From the NCBI GenBank assembly GCA_945892755.1, contig CAMDDO010000004.1:67099-116542 (forward strand): a DNA stretch of 49,444 nucleotides, given 5' to 3'. Positions 30,193 through 37,595 of the stretch are shown here, one piece after another. A program made the translations under genes and the position numbers. The DNA is from Rhizobium sp. Q54 (GTDB lineage Bacteria; Pseudomonadota; Alphaproteobacteria; UBA828). Below the pieces are notes generated by a model. It was not told the origin of the DNA and did not search any database. It saw nothing but the letters and a program-made list of their open reading frames with translations. Within the stretch, counting starts at the first letter, position 1, and each line of letters starts with the position of its first letter.

Positions 30193-31404
30193 ATGGCACG
30201 GACGGCAGCCGAGACACCGTATGAAGCCGCCGGCGGCTGGGCCGCGCTGGTGGCGCGCGCCAAGGCCTTGCAGCCGGGCTTGCGCGCGCGCGCCGAGGCC
30301 ACCGAAGCCGCGCGCACGCCGCTGCCCGAGACCATGCGCGCCTTCGCCGAAGCCGGCTGCCACCGGATCTTGCAGCCGGCGCGCTTCGGCGGCGCCGAGG
30401 CGCCGTTCCGCGCCATTGTCGACGTCCAATCGGCGATCGCCTCCGCCTGCGGCTCGAGCGGCTGGGTCCACGGCCAGAACGTGATCCACAATTTCATGCT
30501 CGCGGCTTGGCCGAAGGAGGCTCAGGACGAGGTCTGGGGGCCGACGCCCGAGGCCTTCCTGAGCGGCATTCTGATCGCCGGGCTCGGCCGCGCGCGGCGC
30601 GTCAAGGGCGGCTGGCGACTTTCGGGGCGCTGGCCTTTCGTTTCGGGCGTCTCGGTCTGCGATTGGTGCTTGTTCGCGGCCCTGGCCGAGACCGAGCAGG
30701 GCGTGGCCACGGAAGAGACCTGGCAGTTCATCCTGCCGCAGGGCGCCTTCGAGATCATCGACACCTGGCGCGCCATCGGTCTGCGCGGCACCTGCAGCCA
30801 TGACGTCAAGATCGACGACGTTTTCGTGCCCGAGCATCGCGCGCTCGCGCTCGAAGGCAGCCGGGGCGGCGCATCGCCCGGCAGCGCGATCAATCGCGCG
30901 GCGATGTTCAGGGCGCCGAGCTACGCGCTGTTCTCGATCGTGCAGGCCTCGACCTCGCTCGGGATCGCGCTCGGCGCCTATGAGGCCTATTTCGAGCACG
31001 CCAAGAAACGCGCGGCGACCACCACCGGCAAGGCGGTCGCCGAATTCGGCACGACGCACCTGAAGCTCGGCGAGGCGGCGGCCTCGCTCGACGGCGCGCG
31101 CAGCATCCTCTATGCCGCGTGCGACCAGGCGAGCGCGATCGCCGAATCGGGCCGCGTGCCGAGCATGGAAGAAAGAACCCGCCTCAGGCGGGACGGCGCG
31201 TTCGCCGGCCGGCTCTGCATGCGGGGCGTCGAGCTCGTGCTCGAGCTTGCCGGCGGCGGCGGGATCTATGACAGCAACCCGCTCTCGCGCTTCTATCGCG
31301 ATCTGCGTTCCGCCAACACGCACATCAGCCAGAACTGGGACGTCAATGCCTCGAATTGGGGCCGCGTCGCGCTCGGGCTGCCGTGCCCCGACCCGAGTCT
31401 ATGA
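30193..31404 (+). CDS. Acyl-CoA-dehydrogenase-fold flavin-dependent oxygenase
   Basis: Cytoplasmic 403-residue protein of the group D flavin monooxygenase/acyl-CoA dehydrogenase fold. N-terminal helices (MRAFAEAGCHRILQPARFGG), middle beta domain (GGWRLSGRWPFVSGVSVCDW, DTWRAIGLRGTCSHDVKIDD with VFVPEHR), and C-terminal helical domain ending LELAGGGGIYDSNPLSRFYR and DLRSANTHISQNWD. The late His/Asn-rich part is typical of HsaA/DszC/HpaB-related oxygenases that take reduced flavin from a separate reductase, and the Glu base of true acyl-CoA dehydrogenases is not evident. ATG at 30193 follows gtcggggagcgcc; a TTG at 30139 in frame is less likely. Translationally coupled to the small membrane protein by ATGA. 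Substrate unknown. Confidence 0.8.
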   Translation: MARTAAETPYEAAGGWAALVARAKALQPGLRARAEATEAARTPLPETMRAFAEAGCHRILQPARFGGAEAPFRAIVDVQSAIASACGSSGWVHGQNVIHNFMLAAWPKEAQDEVWGPTPEAFLSGILIAGLGRARRVKGGWRLSGRWPFVSGVSVCDWCLFAALAETEQGVATEETWQFILPQGAFEIIDTWRAIGLRGTCSHDVKIDDVFVPEHRALALEGSRGGASPGSAINRAAMFRAPSYALFSIVQASTSLGIALGAYEAYFEHAKKRAATTTGKAVAEFGTTHLKLGEAAASLDGARSILYAACDQASAIAESGRVPSMEERTRLRRDGAFAGRLCMRGVELVLELAGGGGIYDSNPLSRFYRDLRSANTHISQNWDVNASNWGRVALGLPCPDPSL

Positions 31405-31637
31405 GCACCATGCAAAGGCTGCCGTTCTGGCAAAGGCTGCTCGTCACCCTGCTGGCCATGCTGGCGTCGAGCTTCATCATCAGCATCATCTGGCGCTCGG
31501 TGCTGAGCTTCGACATGCCGCCTTATTTGGGCGGCGCGGTCGGCGGGCTGGTCGCGCTGCCGCTCTGGGCGCTTCTGAAGCGCATCAGGCCGAAGGAGCC
31601 GAAGGACACCGACCCCGACGTGCCGGTGGAGAAATAG
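31401..31637 (+). CDS. Small two-helix membrane protein
   Basis: A 78-residue protein starting at the ATG that overlaps the stop of the oxygenase gene (ATGA). Two hydrophobic helices are visible, LLVTLLAMLASSFIISIIW and PYLGGAVGGLVALPLWALL, followed by a charged cytoplasmic tail (KRIRPKEPKDTDPDVPVEK). No family recognised. Coupling suggests co-expression with the oxygenase. Confidence 0.7.
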   Translation: MSTMQRLPFWQRLLVTLLAMLASSFIISIIWRSVLSFDMPPYLGGAVGGLVALPLWALLKRIRPKEPKDTDPDVPVEK

Positions 31638-31643
31638 CGTGGA

Positions 31644-32237
31644 TTACTTCTTCGCGCCGCCGGCCTCGGGCTTGGCGAGTTGCGCGAGTTGGCGGCTCGC
31701 CTCGGCATGGCCGCCATTGGCCGCGGCCTCGAACCATTTGGCCGCCTCGGTCTCGTCGCGCGGCACGCCATCGCCCTCGGCATAGAGCACGGCCAGGCGA
31801 TATTGCGCGCTGGTATAGCCCTGTTCGGCGGCGGCCTTGAACCAGCGCGCCGCCTCGGCGCCATCCTGCTTGACGCCATGGCCGTGCCGATAGGCATCGC
31901 CCAAGGCATATTGCGCGCTCGGATAGTTCTGCTCGGCCGCCGCTTTGTACCAGGTGGCCGCCTTGGCGAGATCGGGCTTGACGCCTTGGCCCTCGGCATA
32001 GAGCAGGCCGAGGCTGTATTGGCCTTCCGCGTCGCCGGCCTTGGCGAGCCGGCTGAATTCCTTGAACGCGGCCTCGAAATCGCCGCGCTCATAGGCGGCG
32101 ACCGCCTCGTCGATGCCGGCATGGAGCGGCAGCGCGCCGAGCGGCACGATAAGCGCGGCGGCGAGCGCGAGGAGCGCCACGACGCGACGGCGTGCCCTCG
32201 TCTTCGTCTTTCTTTGGTTGCGCCGCTGTGTCGGCAT
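31644..32237 (-). CDS. Exported Sel1-like repeat (SLR) protein
   Basis: A 197-residue protein. After a basic N-terminus and hydrophobic signal (VVALLALAAALIVPLGALPL) it has one TPR-like unit (AVAAYERGDFEAAFKEFSRL) and three Sel1 repeats with the standard GxxYxxGxGVxxDxxxAxxW(Y/F)xxAA pattern: AEGQYSLGLLYAEGQGVKPD, PSAQYALGDAYRHGHGVKQD and TSAQYRLAVLYAEGDGVPRD. Sel1 proteins are protein-protein interaction scaffolds, often periplasmic. It converges with the small membrane protein gene six bases away. Role not predictable. Confidence 0.9.
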   Translation of the reverse strand: MPTQRRNQRKTKTRARRRVVALLALAAALIVPLGALPLHAGIDEAVAAYERGDFEAAFKEFSRLAKAGDAEGQYSLGLLYAEGQGVKPDLAKAATWYKAAAEQNYPSAQYALGDAYRHGHGVKQDGAEAARWFKAAAEQGYTSAQYRLAVLYAEGDGVPRDETEAAKWFEAAANGGHAEASRQLAQLAKPEAGGAKK

Positions 32238-32458
32238 GGTCGGCCATCATGTGGTGGCGAAGCGAGCCCGCGGGCTTGCAGCGCGGGGCTGCTAAACCGT
32301 CTCGCCCATCTTTCGCCCGGATGATTGACGAAGGCTTAACGCGGCGGCGTGCCAGGCGCCGCAGTGCGGCCGGGGCTTAACCGTGTTTGGCAAGAGGCCG
32401 GCAAGGATTGGCGGGCAGGCTCAGGGGTGAGGCTGGAAACCAACGAGTTCAGGACCCG

Positions 32459-33829
32459 ATGCCAAGTCCCATCAATCCGAGGCCCGAAACAAGCGCGTCC
32501 GCCCACCCGCTGGAAGCAGCGGCGGTGGGGCGTGGCGCTGGGCGTCGCCGCTTCTGGCGCGATTCCAAGGGCGGCGTGCTGGTGACCTATGGCTTGGCGC
32601 TGCCCGCGCTGCTCGGCTTCGTCGGCGTCGGCGCGGAGACCGGCACGTGGTACGTCGCCAAGCGCGACCTGCAGACCCAGGCGGATGCGGCAGCGATCGC
32701 CGCGGCCTGGCAGGTCGCCTACGAGCAGGACGATCAGGTCATTCCGGTCGCGCTCGGCGAAGCCGTCAGAAACGGCTTCGAAGACACTGACGAGACCGAC
32801 TATACCGTGCTCAACCCGCCGACCAGCGGCCCGAACGCCGGCAATACCAATGCCGTCGAGGTCATCCTGCGCGAGCGGCACAACGCGCTCTTCTCGGTGC
32901 TGGTCGATGCCGAGGGGGCGTCGATCGCGTCGCGCGCCGTGGCCGAAATCGATTCCTCGGGCGAGGCCTGCGCGCTGGCGCTCAATCCGAGCGTGGAAAG
33001 CGCGATGAAAAACACGGGCAATAGCGATCTCAATTCGCCGTCCTGCACGCTGGCGGCCAACTCGAAGGCGCACAACGCGGTGAACTTCGGCGGCAGCGCG
33101 ACGATCAATATCGAATCGGTGTGGAGCGCCGGCGGATTCGTCGATACCACCAATGCCACGCTCGGCAAGCCGGCCAAAACCAATATGTGGCCGATCGACG
33201 ATCCCTATGCCGATGTCGACCCGACGCCGCCCGCCGGGTGCGATATCAACGCCAAACAAAACCTCAACGGCGCGATGACGTACGATCCCGGCGGCGATGG
33301 CAAGATGACCTTCTGCAAGGACATTTCCATCACCAATGGCGCGGCCGTCGATTTCAAGCCGGGCACCTATTACATCAAGGACGCCGATCTCAGCATCCAG
33401 GGCGGCACGGTGACGTGCAGCTTGTGCGAAACCGGCGGCGACGGCGTCACCTTCGTCTTCACCGCGAAGGATCCGGCCAGTACCAGCAATATCGGCTCGA
33501 TCTCGATCAATGGCGGCGCCAGCGTGACGCTCAACGCGCCCTCCGCCGGCGACTATAAGGGGCTGCTGTTCTTTCAGGACCAGGCGGCGCCGAAAGCGTC
33601 GAACAACAAGGCGAGCCTGAATGGCGGCGCCGACACCGTGCTCAATGGCGCGATCTATTTTCCCAACAACGAAGTGCAATGGGCCGGCAATGTCGGCTTG
33701 ACCGCCGCCTGCACCCTGATCGTCGCCGATACGGTGAACTTCACCGGCGATTCGGGCCTCGCGGTCAATGACTGCGCCAATCAGGGCGTCGACATCGCCT
33801 TCGTGCGAAGAATCTTGTTGTCCGAGTAG
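32459..33829 (+). CDS. TadG-like pilus/secretion-associated protein
   Basis: A 456-residue protein with the TadG layout. A short cytoplasmic N-terminus (RRRFWRDSKGGVLVTYGLAL) runs into a single membrane helix (PALLGFVGVGAETGTWYVAK), then RDLQTQADAAAIAAAWQVAY, the signature 'LQxxADAAALAAA' of the Flp pilus-assembly TadE/G family. The large C-terminal part has beta-rich Gly/Asn repeats (INGGASVTLNAP, LNGGADTVLNGAIYFPNNEV) and several Cys in periplasmic loops. I chose ATG 32459 (the frame is open upstream to 32387 without family similarity). First of three genes in a row with two TadE-like genes; no TadA/B/C or pilin gene is in this window. Confidence 0.82.
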   Translation: MPSPINPRPETSASAHPLEAAAVGRGAGRRRFWRDSKGGVLVTYGLALPALLGFVGVGAETGTWYVAKRDLQTQADAAAIAAAWQVAYEQDDQVIPVALGEAVRNGFEDTDETDYTVLNPPTSGPNAGNTNAVEVILRERHNALFSVLVDAEGASIASRAVAEIDSSGEACALALNPSVESAMKNTGNSDLNSPSCTLAANSKAHNAVNFGGSATINIESVWSAGGFVDTTNATLGKPAKTNMWPIDDPYADVDPTPPAGCDINAKQNLNGAMTYDPGGDGKMTFCKDISITNGAAVDFKPGTYYIKDADLSIQGGTVTCSLCETGGDGVTFVFTAKDPASTSNIGSISINGGASVTLNAPSAGDYKGLLFFQDQAAPKASNNKASLNGGADTVLNGAIYFPNNEVQWAGNVGLTAACTLIVADTVNFTGDSGLAVNDCANQGVDIAFVRRILLSE

Positions 33830-33840
33830 GGCGGGAGGTC

Positions 33841-34290
33841 GTGGTGCATCATCTCGCGCGCCTCCGCGCCGATCGCGCCGGCAACGCCGCGATCGAGTTC
33901 GCGCTGATCCTGCCACTGACCGTGCTGATGGTGGCCGGGCTGATCGAATATGGGCTGGTCACCAACGCGCGCACCTCGCTCGAGAACGGCGCGCGTGCCG
34001 GCGCCCAATTCGCGCTGTTCCAGGGCTTCGATGAAGCGGCCATCACGGCCACCGTGGTCGCCGCGACCAACCTCGCGCTGAGCGCGCCGAACGTCGCCGC
34101 CGAGGAGTTCTATGAGTGCGACGGCGCCTGGGGCACCGAGGTGCCGGCAGACACCGAATGCGACGACGGCGCGCCGCTCGCCAAGTTCGTCGGCGTCACC
34201 GCGACCATGGACTACGCGCCGTTCTTTCCGCTGATCGAGCTCGCCTTGCCGAGCGAGCTGGTCGGCTCGGCCGCCGTCAGGGTGCCGTGA
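33841..34290 (+). CDS. TadE-like pseudopilin-family protein 1
   Basis: A 149-residue protein with GTG start at 33841, eleven bases after the TadG-like gene and preceded by gggcgggaggtc. N-terminal motif RADRAGNAAIEFALILPLTV is the TadE signature: a Glu at position +5 of the hydrophobic segment, like type IV prepilins (cleavage after Gly expected by TadV/prepilin peptidase). The rest is a periplasmic domain with a few Cys. Likely a minor pseudopilin of a Tad apparatus encoded elsewhere. Confidence 0.85.
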   Translation: MVHHLARLRADRAGNAAIEFALILPLTVLMVAGLIEYGLVTNARTSLENGARAGAQFALFQGFDEAAITATVVAATNLALSAPNVAAEEFYECDGAWGTEVPADTECDDGAPLAKFVGVTATMDYAPFFPLIELALPSELVGSAAVRVP

Positions 34291-34291
34291 C

Positions 34292-34702
34292 ATGAGCGCG
34301 TTGAGCACGATGCTCCGGCGCTTGATACGGCGTAGCGATGGCGTCGCCGCGATCGAGTTCGCCATCATCCTGCCGGTGATGGCGGCGCTGATGGGCGGCA
34401 TTTTCGAGGGCGGCCGCTTGATGTGGGTGCGCAACTCGATCCAATCCGCGACCGAGCAGGCGGTCCGCCTCGCCATGGTCAATCCGGCGGCGACCGACCT
34501 CGAGCTCGAGGCGGAGGCGAGCGACTATTTCGACGGCATCGGCGGCGGCTCGCCGAGCTTTTCGGTCGCGCGCGACACCGTGGACGCGGTCGATTTCGTG
34601 ACCGTGAACGGCAGCTACGAGTTCCAGTCGATCCTGAGCCTGGTCGATTTCGGCCTCGTCACGCTGCGTGGCAAGGCGCGCGTGCCGCTCGAGACGCTGT
34701 GA
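34292..34702 (+). CDS. TadE-like pseudopilin-family protein 2
   Basis: A 136-residue protein, ATG one base after the previous stop. Motif RSDGVAAIEFAIILPVMAAL again matches the TadE prepilin-like segment; then RNSIQSATEQAVRLAMVNPA and a short periplasmic domain. Tandem TadE-like genes behind TadG are common. Same predicted operon as the two upstream genes. Confidence 0.85.
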   Translation: MSALSTMLRRLIRRSDGVAAIEFAIILPVMAALMGGIFEGGRLMWVRNSIQSATEQAVRLAMVNPAATDLELEAEASDYFDGIGGGSPSFSVARDTVDAVDFVTVNGSYEFQSILSLVDFGLVTLRGKARVPLETL

Positions 34703-34790
34703 CGTCTTCAGGCGCACCTAGGCGCGCACAACGCCCGGCGCGCGCGTCGTGCGACCTTGCGCGCGCGGTGGCTGCGTTGGCTTCCGCCGC

Positions 34791-35106
34791 TTACGCGGCG
34801 CGGCGCCGGCGCGGCGCATCGATCGCGCGGTGGCGCACGATCGCCGCCATCCAAACGAGGGCCGCGCCCTTCTCCGGCGCGTAGCCGGGCGCGCTGTCCC
34901 AGATCCGCACAGAGGCGTCCTGCATCGCGTCCTCCGCCGCGTCGCGCGCCTTCATGAGCCGCGGCGCGACCGCGAAAAGATGCGCGGCGGAGGCCTCGTA
35001 GAGCCGGGCGAAGGCGCGCTCGTCCCCCGGCCGCGACGCGAGCGAGGAGCCCGGCCAAGAGCTCAGCGCGCGCGGGGGCGCTGGCCGGAGCGGGGGTGGG
35101 CGTCAT
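34791..35106 (-). pseudogene. ECF sigma factor remnant, frameshifted and truncated
   Basis: On the minus strand the ATG at 35106 opens a frame reading ELLAGLLARVAAG, after which a run of five C (35024-35028; G on the minus strand) shifts the frame. Dropping one base restores a classical ECF region 2: DERAFARLYEASAAHLFAVA, LMKARDAAEDAMQDASVRIW, MAAIVRHRAIDAPRRRRAA, then TAA at 34791-34793. Regions 3 and 4 (the -35-binding helix-turn-helix) are missing. The shift and the premature end both argue for a dead gene; a sequencing error in the homopolymer could account for the shift but not for the missing half. Confidence 0.75.
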
Positions 35107-35573
35107 GGCGCGCGGGGGCGGGAGTCATGGGTTATGGCACGCTCATGGCAGCGGCGACGCCTTGCCGTGGCCTGCACCGACCGCCCCATGGCGCGATCCT
35201 CCCATTCCCAATACGCAGGGGAAAGGCGATTGGATGCAGGGAGGGAGGGGGGTGGGAAGTCACCGTAGGCGGTGCGCTCGCGACTCCGCACGCAAGCGCG
35301 CGCCCGCGATCCGGCGAAGCGGTGCCTCCCCACAGAAGACCCGAAGACCACGCACGTGACCTCCCTGGGGCGGAACGTCGACAACGCCTAAACCGCCGCG
35401 TCGCATCACAGATGGGCGCCGAGACCGGGGATTGCGATCCGGCGGCCGGGGAGCGGGCAAGTTGGGGCTACTTCGCGGTTCAACGTCTCGTTTGGATTGC
35501 CAAATCACAGACGTCCATCTGTGCCAAAATGGGGCACCGTGCCACTCAAATTTTGGTCGCATGGAGACACCAA
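35107..35573. other. Gap of 467 bases without a supported gene
   Basis: Open frames here are short or are extensions of the downstream frame. There are purine-rich runs (gggagggaggggggtggg near 35239) and repeated mid-size palindromes, but no tRNA, riboswitch or transposon end that I can recognise. Base composition drops in GC toward the right end, where the foreign-looking gene begins. Confidence 0.6.
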
Positions 35574-36692
35574 ATGCCCTCAGCCATGGCGTTCCTTCCA
35601 TGGGTCGCGATCGACACGCCTTTGACGTTCGGTCCATTGCGGCTGCTGCCATATCGTCGCAAGAAATTGCCCGGGAGCCTGCTCCATGCAGCACAGTCAG
35701 ACATTGACGTGGTGCTGAGCGCCTATGCGGATCGACCTAAAAGCCAAGTCAACGAGGCAACCATTCTCGAATTTGGTGAGTGGCAAACAGGCATGGACGC
35801 TGACGAAATGTTGCCGGCGCTTTTTTGTGCGCGAGACATGCTCGCGTTTGCGGCACTTTCGAATCGAAGGTTATTCGGTGGCCATTCCAAATATTGCAAT
35901 TTTGATACGTATTCCCTCGTTGTCCAAGGCTATACACCGGGAAAAGTTGGGTCGTTTGCGTTCTTCACTCGTCGGCGCGATGGCGGCACCAATCGGTATT
36001 GGTCGTCAAACGCTTTCGCGTTCCACTGCCCGTATCACGTGGACGCGCGTGCGCGGATATCGGTTGATGGCACTCTTCTTGTCGCGCTTCTCGCTCTCTC
36101 CGAGGCGGACTCCTTCCTTTTGGAAGCAGTGACAGAATTCAACTGCGCAAACACTGACTCCTCCGATGTGCCATCACACGTCGAAGTGGTAATGATGAAG
36201 TCCGCGTTCGAGTGGCTAATGGGCATTCGCGAGCAAGTAGGCGAATTTGTCGATCAACTCAGAGAGCGCCTTAGTTCCATCCCGTCTGTCGAATCCTTGG
36301 ATGGCCCTCTGAGAGCCAATTGGGAAAGGGCACGCCCTGGAGCTGCACGCCCACTGGAAGCGTGGGCCAGAGAGTTTTGCGACCTACGAGGTGCCTCTGC
36401 CCATGGGAGACCAAGGGCAGCGCCTCGCTTTGTCTGGACGGCGCGCGCACACTTGGCGTTTGCGTCCCTGCTTTTTCCGTTGTTATTCAAGAAAATCATC
36501 GCCGATAAGGGTCGAATTCAACTCGACGCATATGACACAGAGCGCCTACGTAGGATCGACGCCTACCTGTTGCATGATCCGTTCGCCCTCGATTGGAGCG
36601 CTGAAGACGGAAAGCACCCGTGGAAAGAGATCGACTCTCTAGCGTTTGTCCACGCCAGGGCGCCGCTGTTCTACCCCAAGGCGGGCCCATGA
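35574..36692 (+). CDS. Hypothetical protein, probably horizontally acquired
   Basis: A 372-residue protein I cannot assign. The ATG at 35574 is supported by GGAGA six bases upstream; the same frame is open 825 bases further left, but that part is antisense to the sigma-factor remnant and reads as nonsense. Codon use is clearly AT-richer and less biased than in the neighbours, with more Cys, Asn and Ser. The N-terminus has FLPWVAIDTPLTFGPLRLLP. The last third contains WAREFCDLRGASAHGR and RAHLAFASLLFPLLFKKIIA, an R-x-x-(S)AHG arrangement seen in HEPN-like accessory or defence proteins. That link is weak. It sits between a decayed regulator and the monooxygenase cluster, a likely insertion spot. 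Confidence 0.7.
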   Translation: MPSAMAFLPWVAIDTPLTFGPLRLLPYRRKKLPGSLLHAAQSDIDVVLSAYADRPKSQVNEATILEFGEWQTGMDADEMLPALFCARDMLAFAALSNRRLFGGHSKYCNFDTYSLVVQGYTPGKVGSFAFFTRRRDGGTNRYWSSNAFAFHCPYHVDARARISVDGTLLVALLALSEADSFLLEAVTEFNCANTDSSDVPSHVEVVMMKSAFEWLMGIREQVGEFVDQLRERLSSIPSVESLDGPLRANWERARPGAARPLEAWAREFCDLRGASAHGRPRAAPRFVWTARAHLAFASLLFPLLFKKIIADKGRIQLDAYDTERLRRIDAYLLHDPFALDWSAEDGKHPWKEIDSLAFVHARAPLFYPKAGP

Positions 36693-36740
36693 CCCGAGAC
36701 TGGTCCAAGCGGCAGGCGGCGGTCGCCGGTCATTTCTGAT

Positions 36741-37586
36741 TTAAAAAAACCCCACCAGCGCCTTCGCCAATTCCTCCGGCTGTTCTTCCGGCACCCAGTG
36801 GCCGCAATTCTCGATCGCGCCGCCTTGCACGTCGGTGGCGAGCTCGCGCAGATTCTCCAGCACCTGGAGGCCACGGCCCTTGCCGCCCGCGCCGCCGAGC
36901 GCGAGCACCGGCATGGTGAGCTTGGTCTTGATCAGCTCGTTGTTGTGCGCGAGGTCGGTTGGCGTCGCGCGGTAATATTCGAAGCCGGCGTGCAGCGCGC
37001 CCGGCCGCGAATAGGCGCGGACATATTCGTCGATGTCCTCGTCCGTGATCGCCTTCGGGTTGTAGGCGAGGTTGGTATAGAACCAGGAGAGATAAAGCCG
37101 CTCGCGGCCGGCCACCAGCGCCTCGGGCAGATCGGGCACCCAGTGGAAGCCGTGATGCCAACGCCGGCCGCCCCAGGTCAACGCGTCCGGCGTGCCGAAG
37201 GGGATCACCACGTCGATGATCGCGAGCTTCCTGACCGCGTCCTGATGCGCGTGGGTGAGCGCATAGGCGGTCGGCCCGCCCCAATCATGGCCGGCCAAGT
37301 AAAACGTCTCGTGGCCGAGCACGTCGTGCACCAGGCGCCAGATGTCGTCGGCGACCGTCTTCTTGTCATAGCCGCTCGGCGGGCAGGACGAATCGCCGAG
37401 CCCGCGCATGTCGGGCGCGATCACGGTGTAGCGTTCGGCCAGCGCCGGCATGATGCGGCGCCACTCCCACCAGGTCTGCGGCCAGCCATGCAAGAGCACG
37501 AGCGGCGGGCCTTGGCCGCACGTCACGTAGTGCAGGCGCACCTCGCCGAGGTCGGCGGTGCGATGCTGGAAGGGGGATTGAGTCAT
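36741..37586 (-). CDS. Alpha/beta hydrolase, epoxide-hydrolase-like
   Basis: Cytoplasmic 281-residue hydrolase. Motifs: oxyanion LLHGWPQTWWEW (HGxP), nucleophile elbow LAGHDWGG with the Asp expected of epoxide hydrolases or haloalkane dehalogenases rather than Ser, lid tyrosines (LSWFYTNLAYNPK, GFEYYRA), and the catalytic His in ENCGHWVPEEQP. The HGWP plus GHDWG combination favours epoxide hydrolase. It is the last gene of the minus-strand monooxygenase cluster, nine bases after the amidase gene, and would detoxify or use the epoxide that such a diiron oxygenase forms from alkenes or aromatics. Confidence 0.87.
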   Translation of the reverse strand: MTQSPFQHRTADLGEVRLHYVTCGQGPPLVLLHGWPQTWWEWRRIMPALAERYTVIAPDMRGLGDSSCPPSGYDKKTVADDIWRLVHDVLGHETFYLAGHDWGGPTAYALTHAHQDAVRKLAIIDVVIPFGTPDALTWGGRRWHHGFHWVPDLPEALVAGRERLYLSWFYTNLAYNPKAITDEDIDEYVRAYSRPGALHAGFEYYRATPTDLAHNNELIKTKLTMPVLALGGAGGKGRGLQVLENLRELATDVQGGAIENCGHWVPEEQPEELAKALVGFF

Positions 37587-37595
37587 GAGGCGATT

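Noticed and set aside
32387-32458. Longer start for the TadG-like protein
   Set aside because: The extra 24 residues lack family similarity, and the signature begins well after ATG 32459.
35477-35484. T-loop-like GGTTCAAC suggesting a tRNA or attachment site next to the foreign gene
   Set aside because: No acceptor or anticodon stem could be folded around it, and no direct repeat was seen at the other end of the gene.
34749-35573. Upstream 275-codon extension of the gene at 35574
   Set aside because: It is antisense to the sigma-factor remnant, Arg/Pro-rich nonsense, and the ATG at 35574 has its own GGAGA ribosome site.
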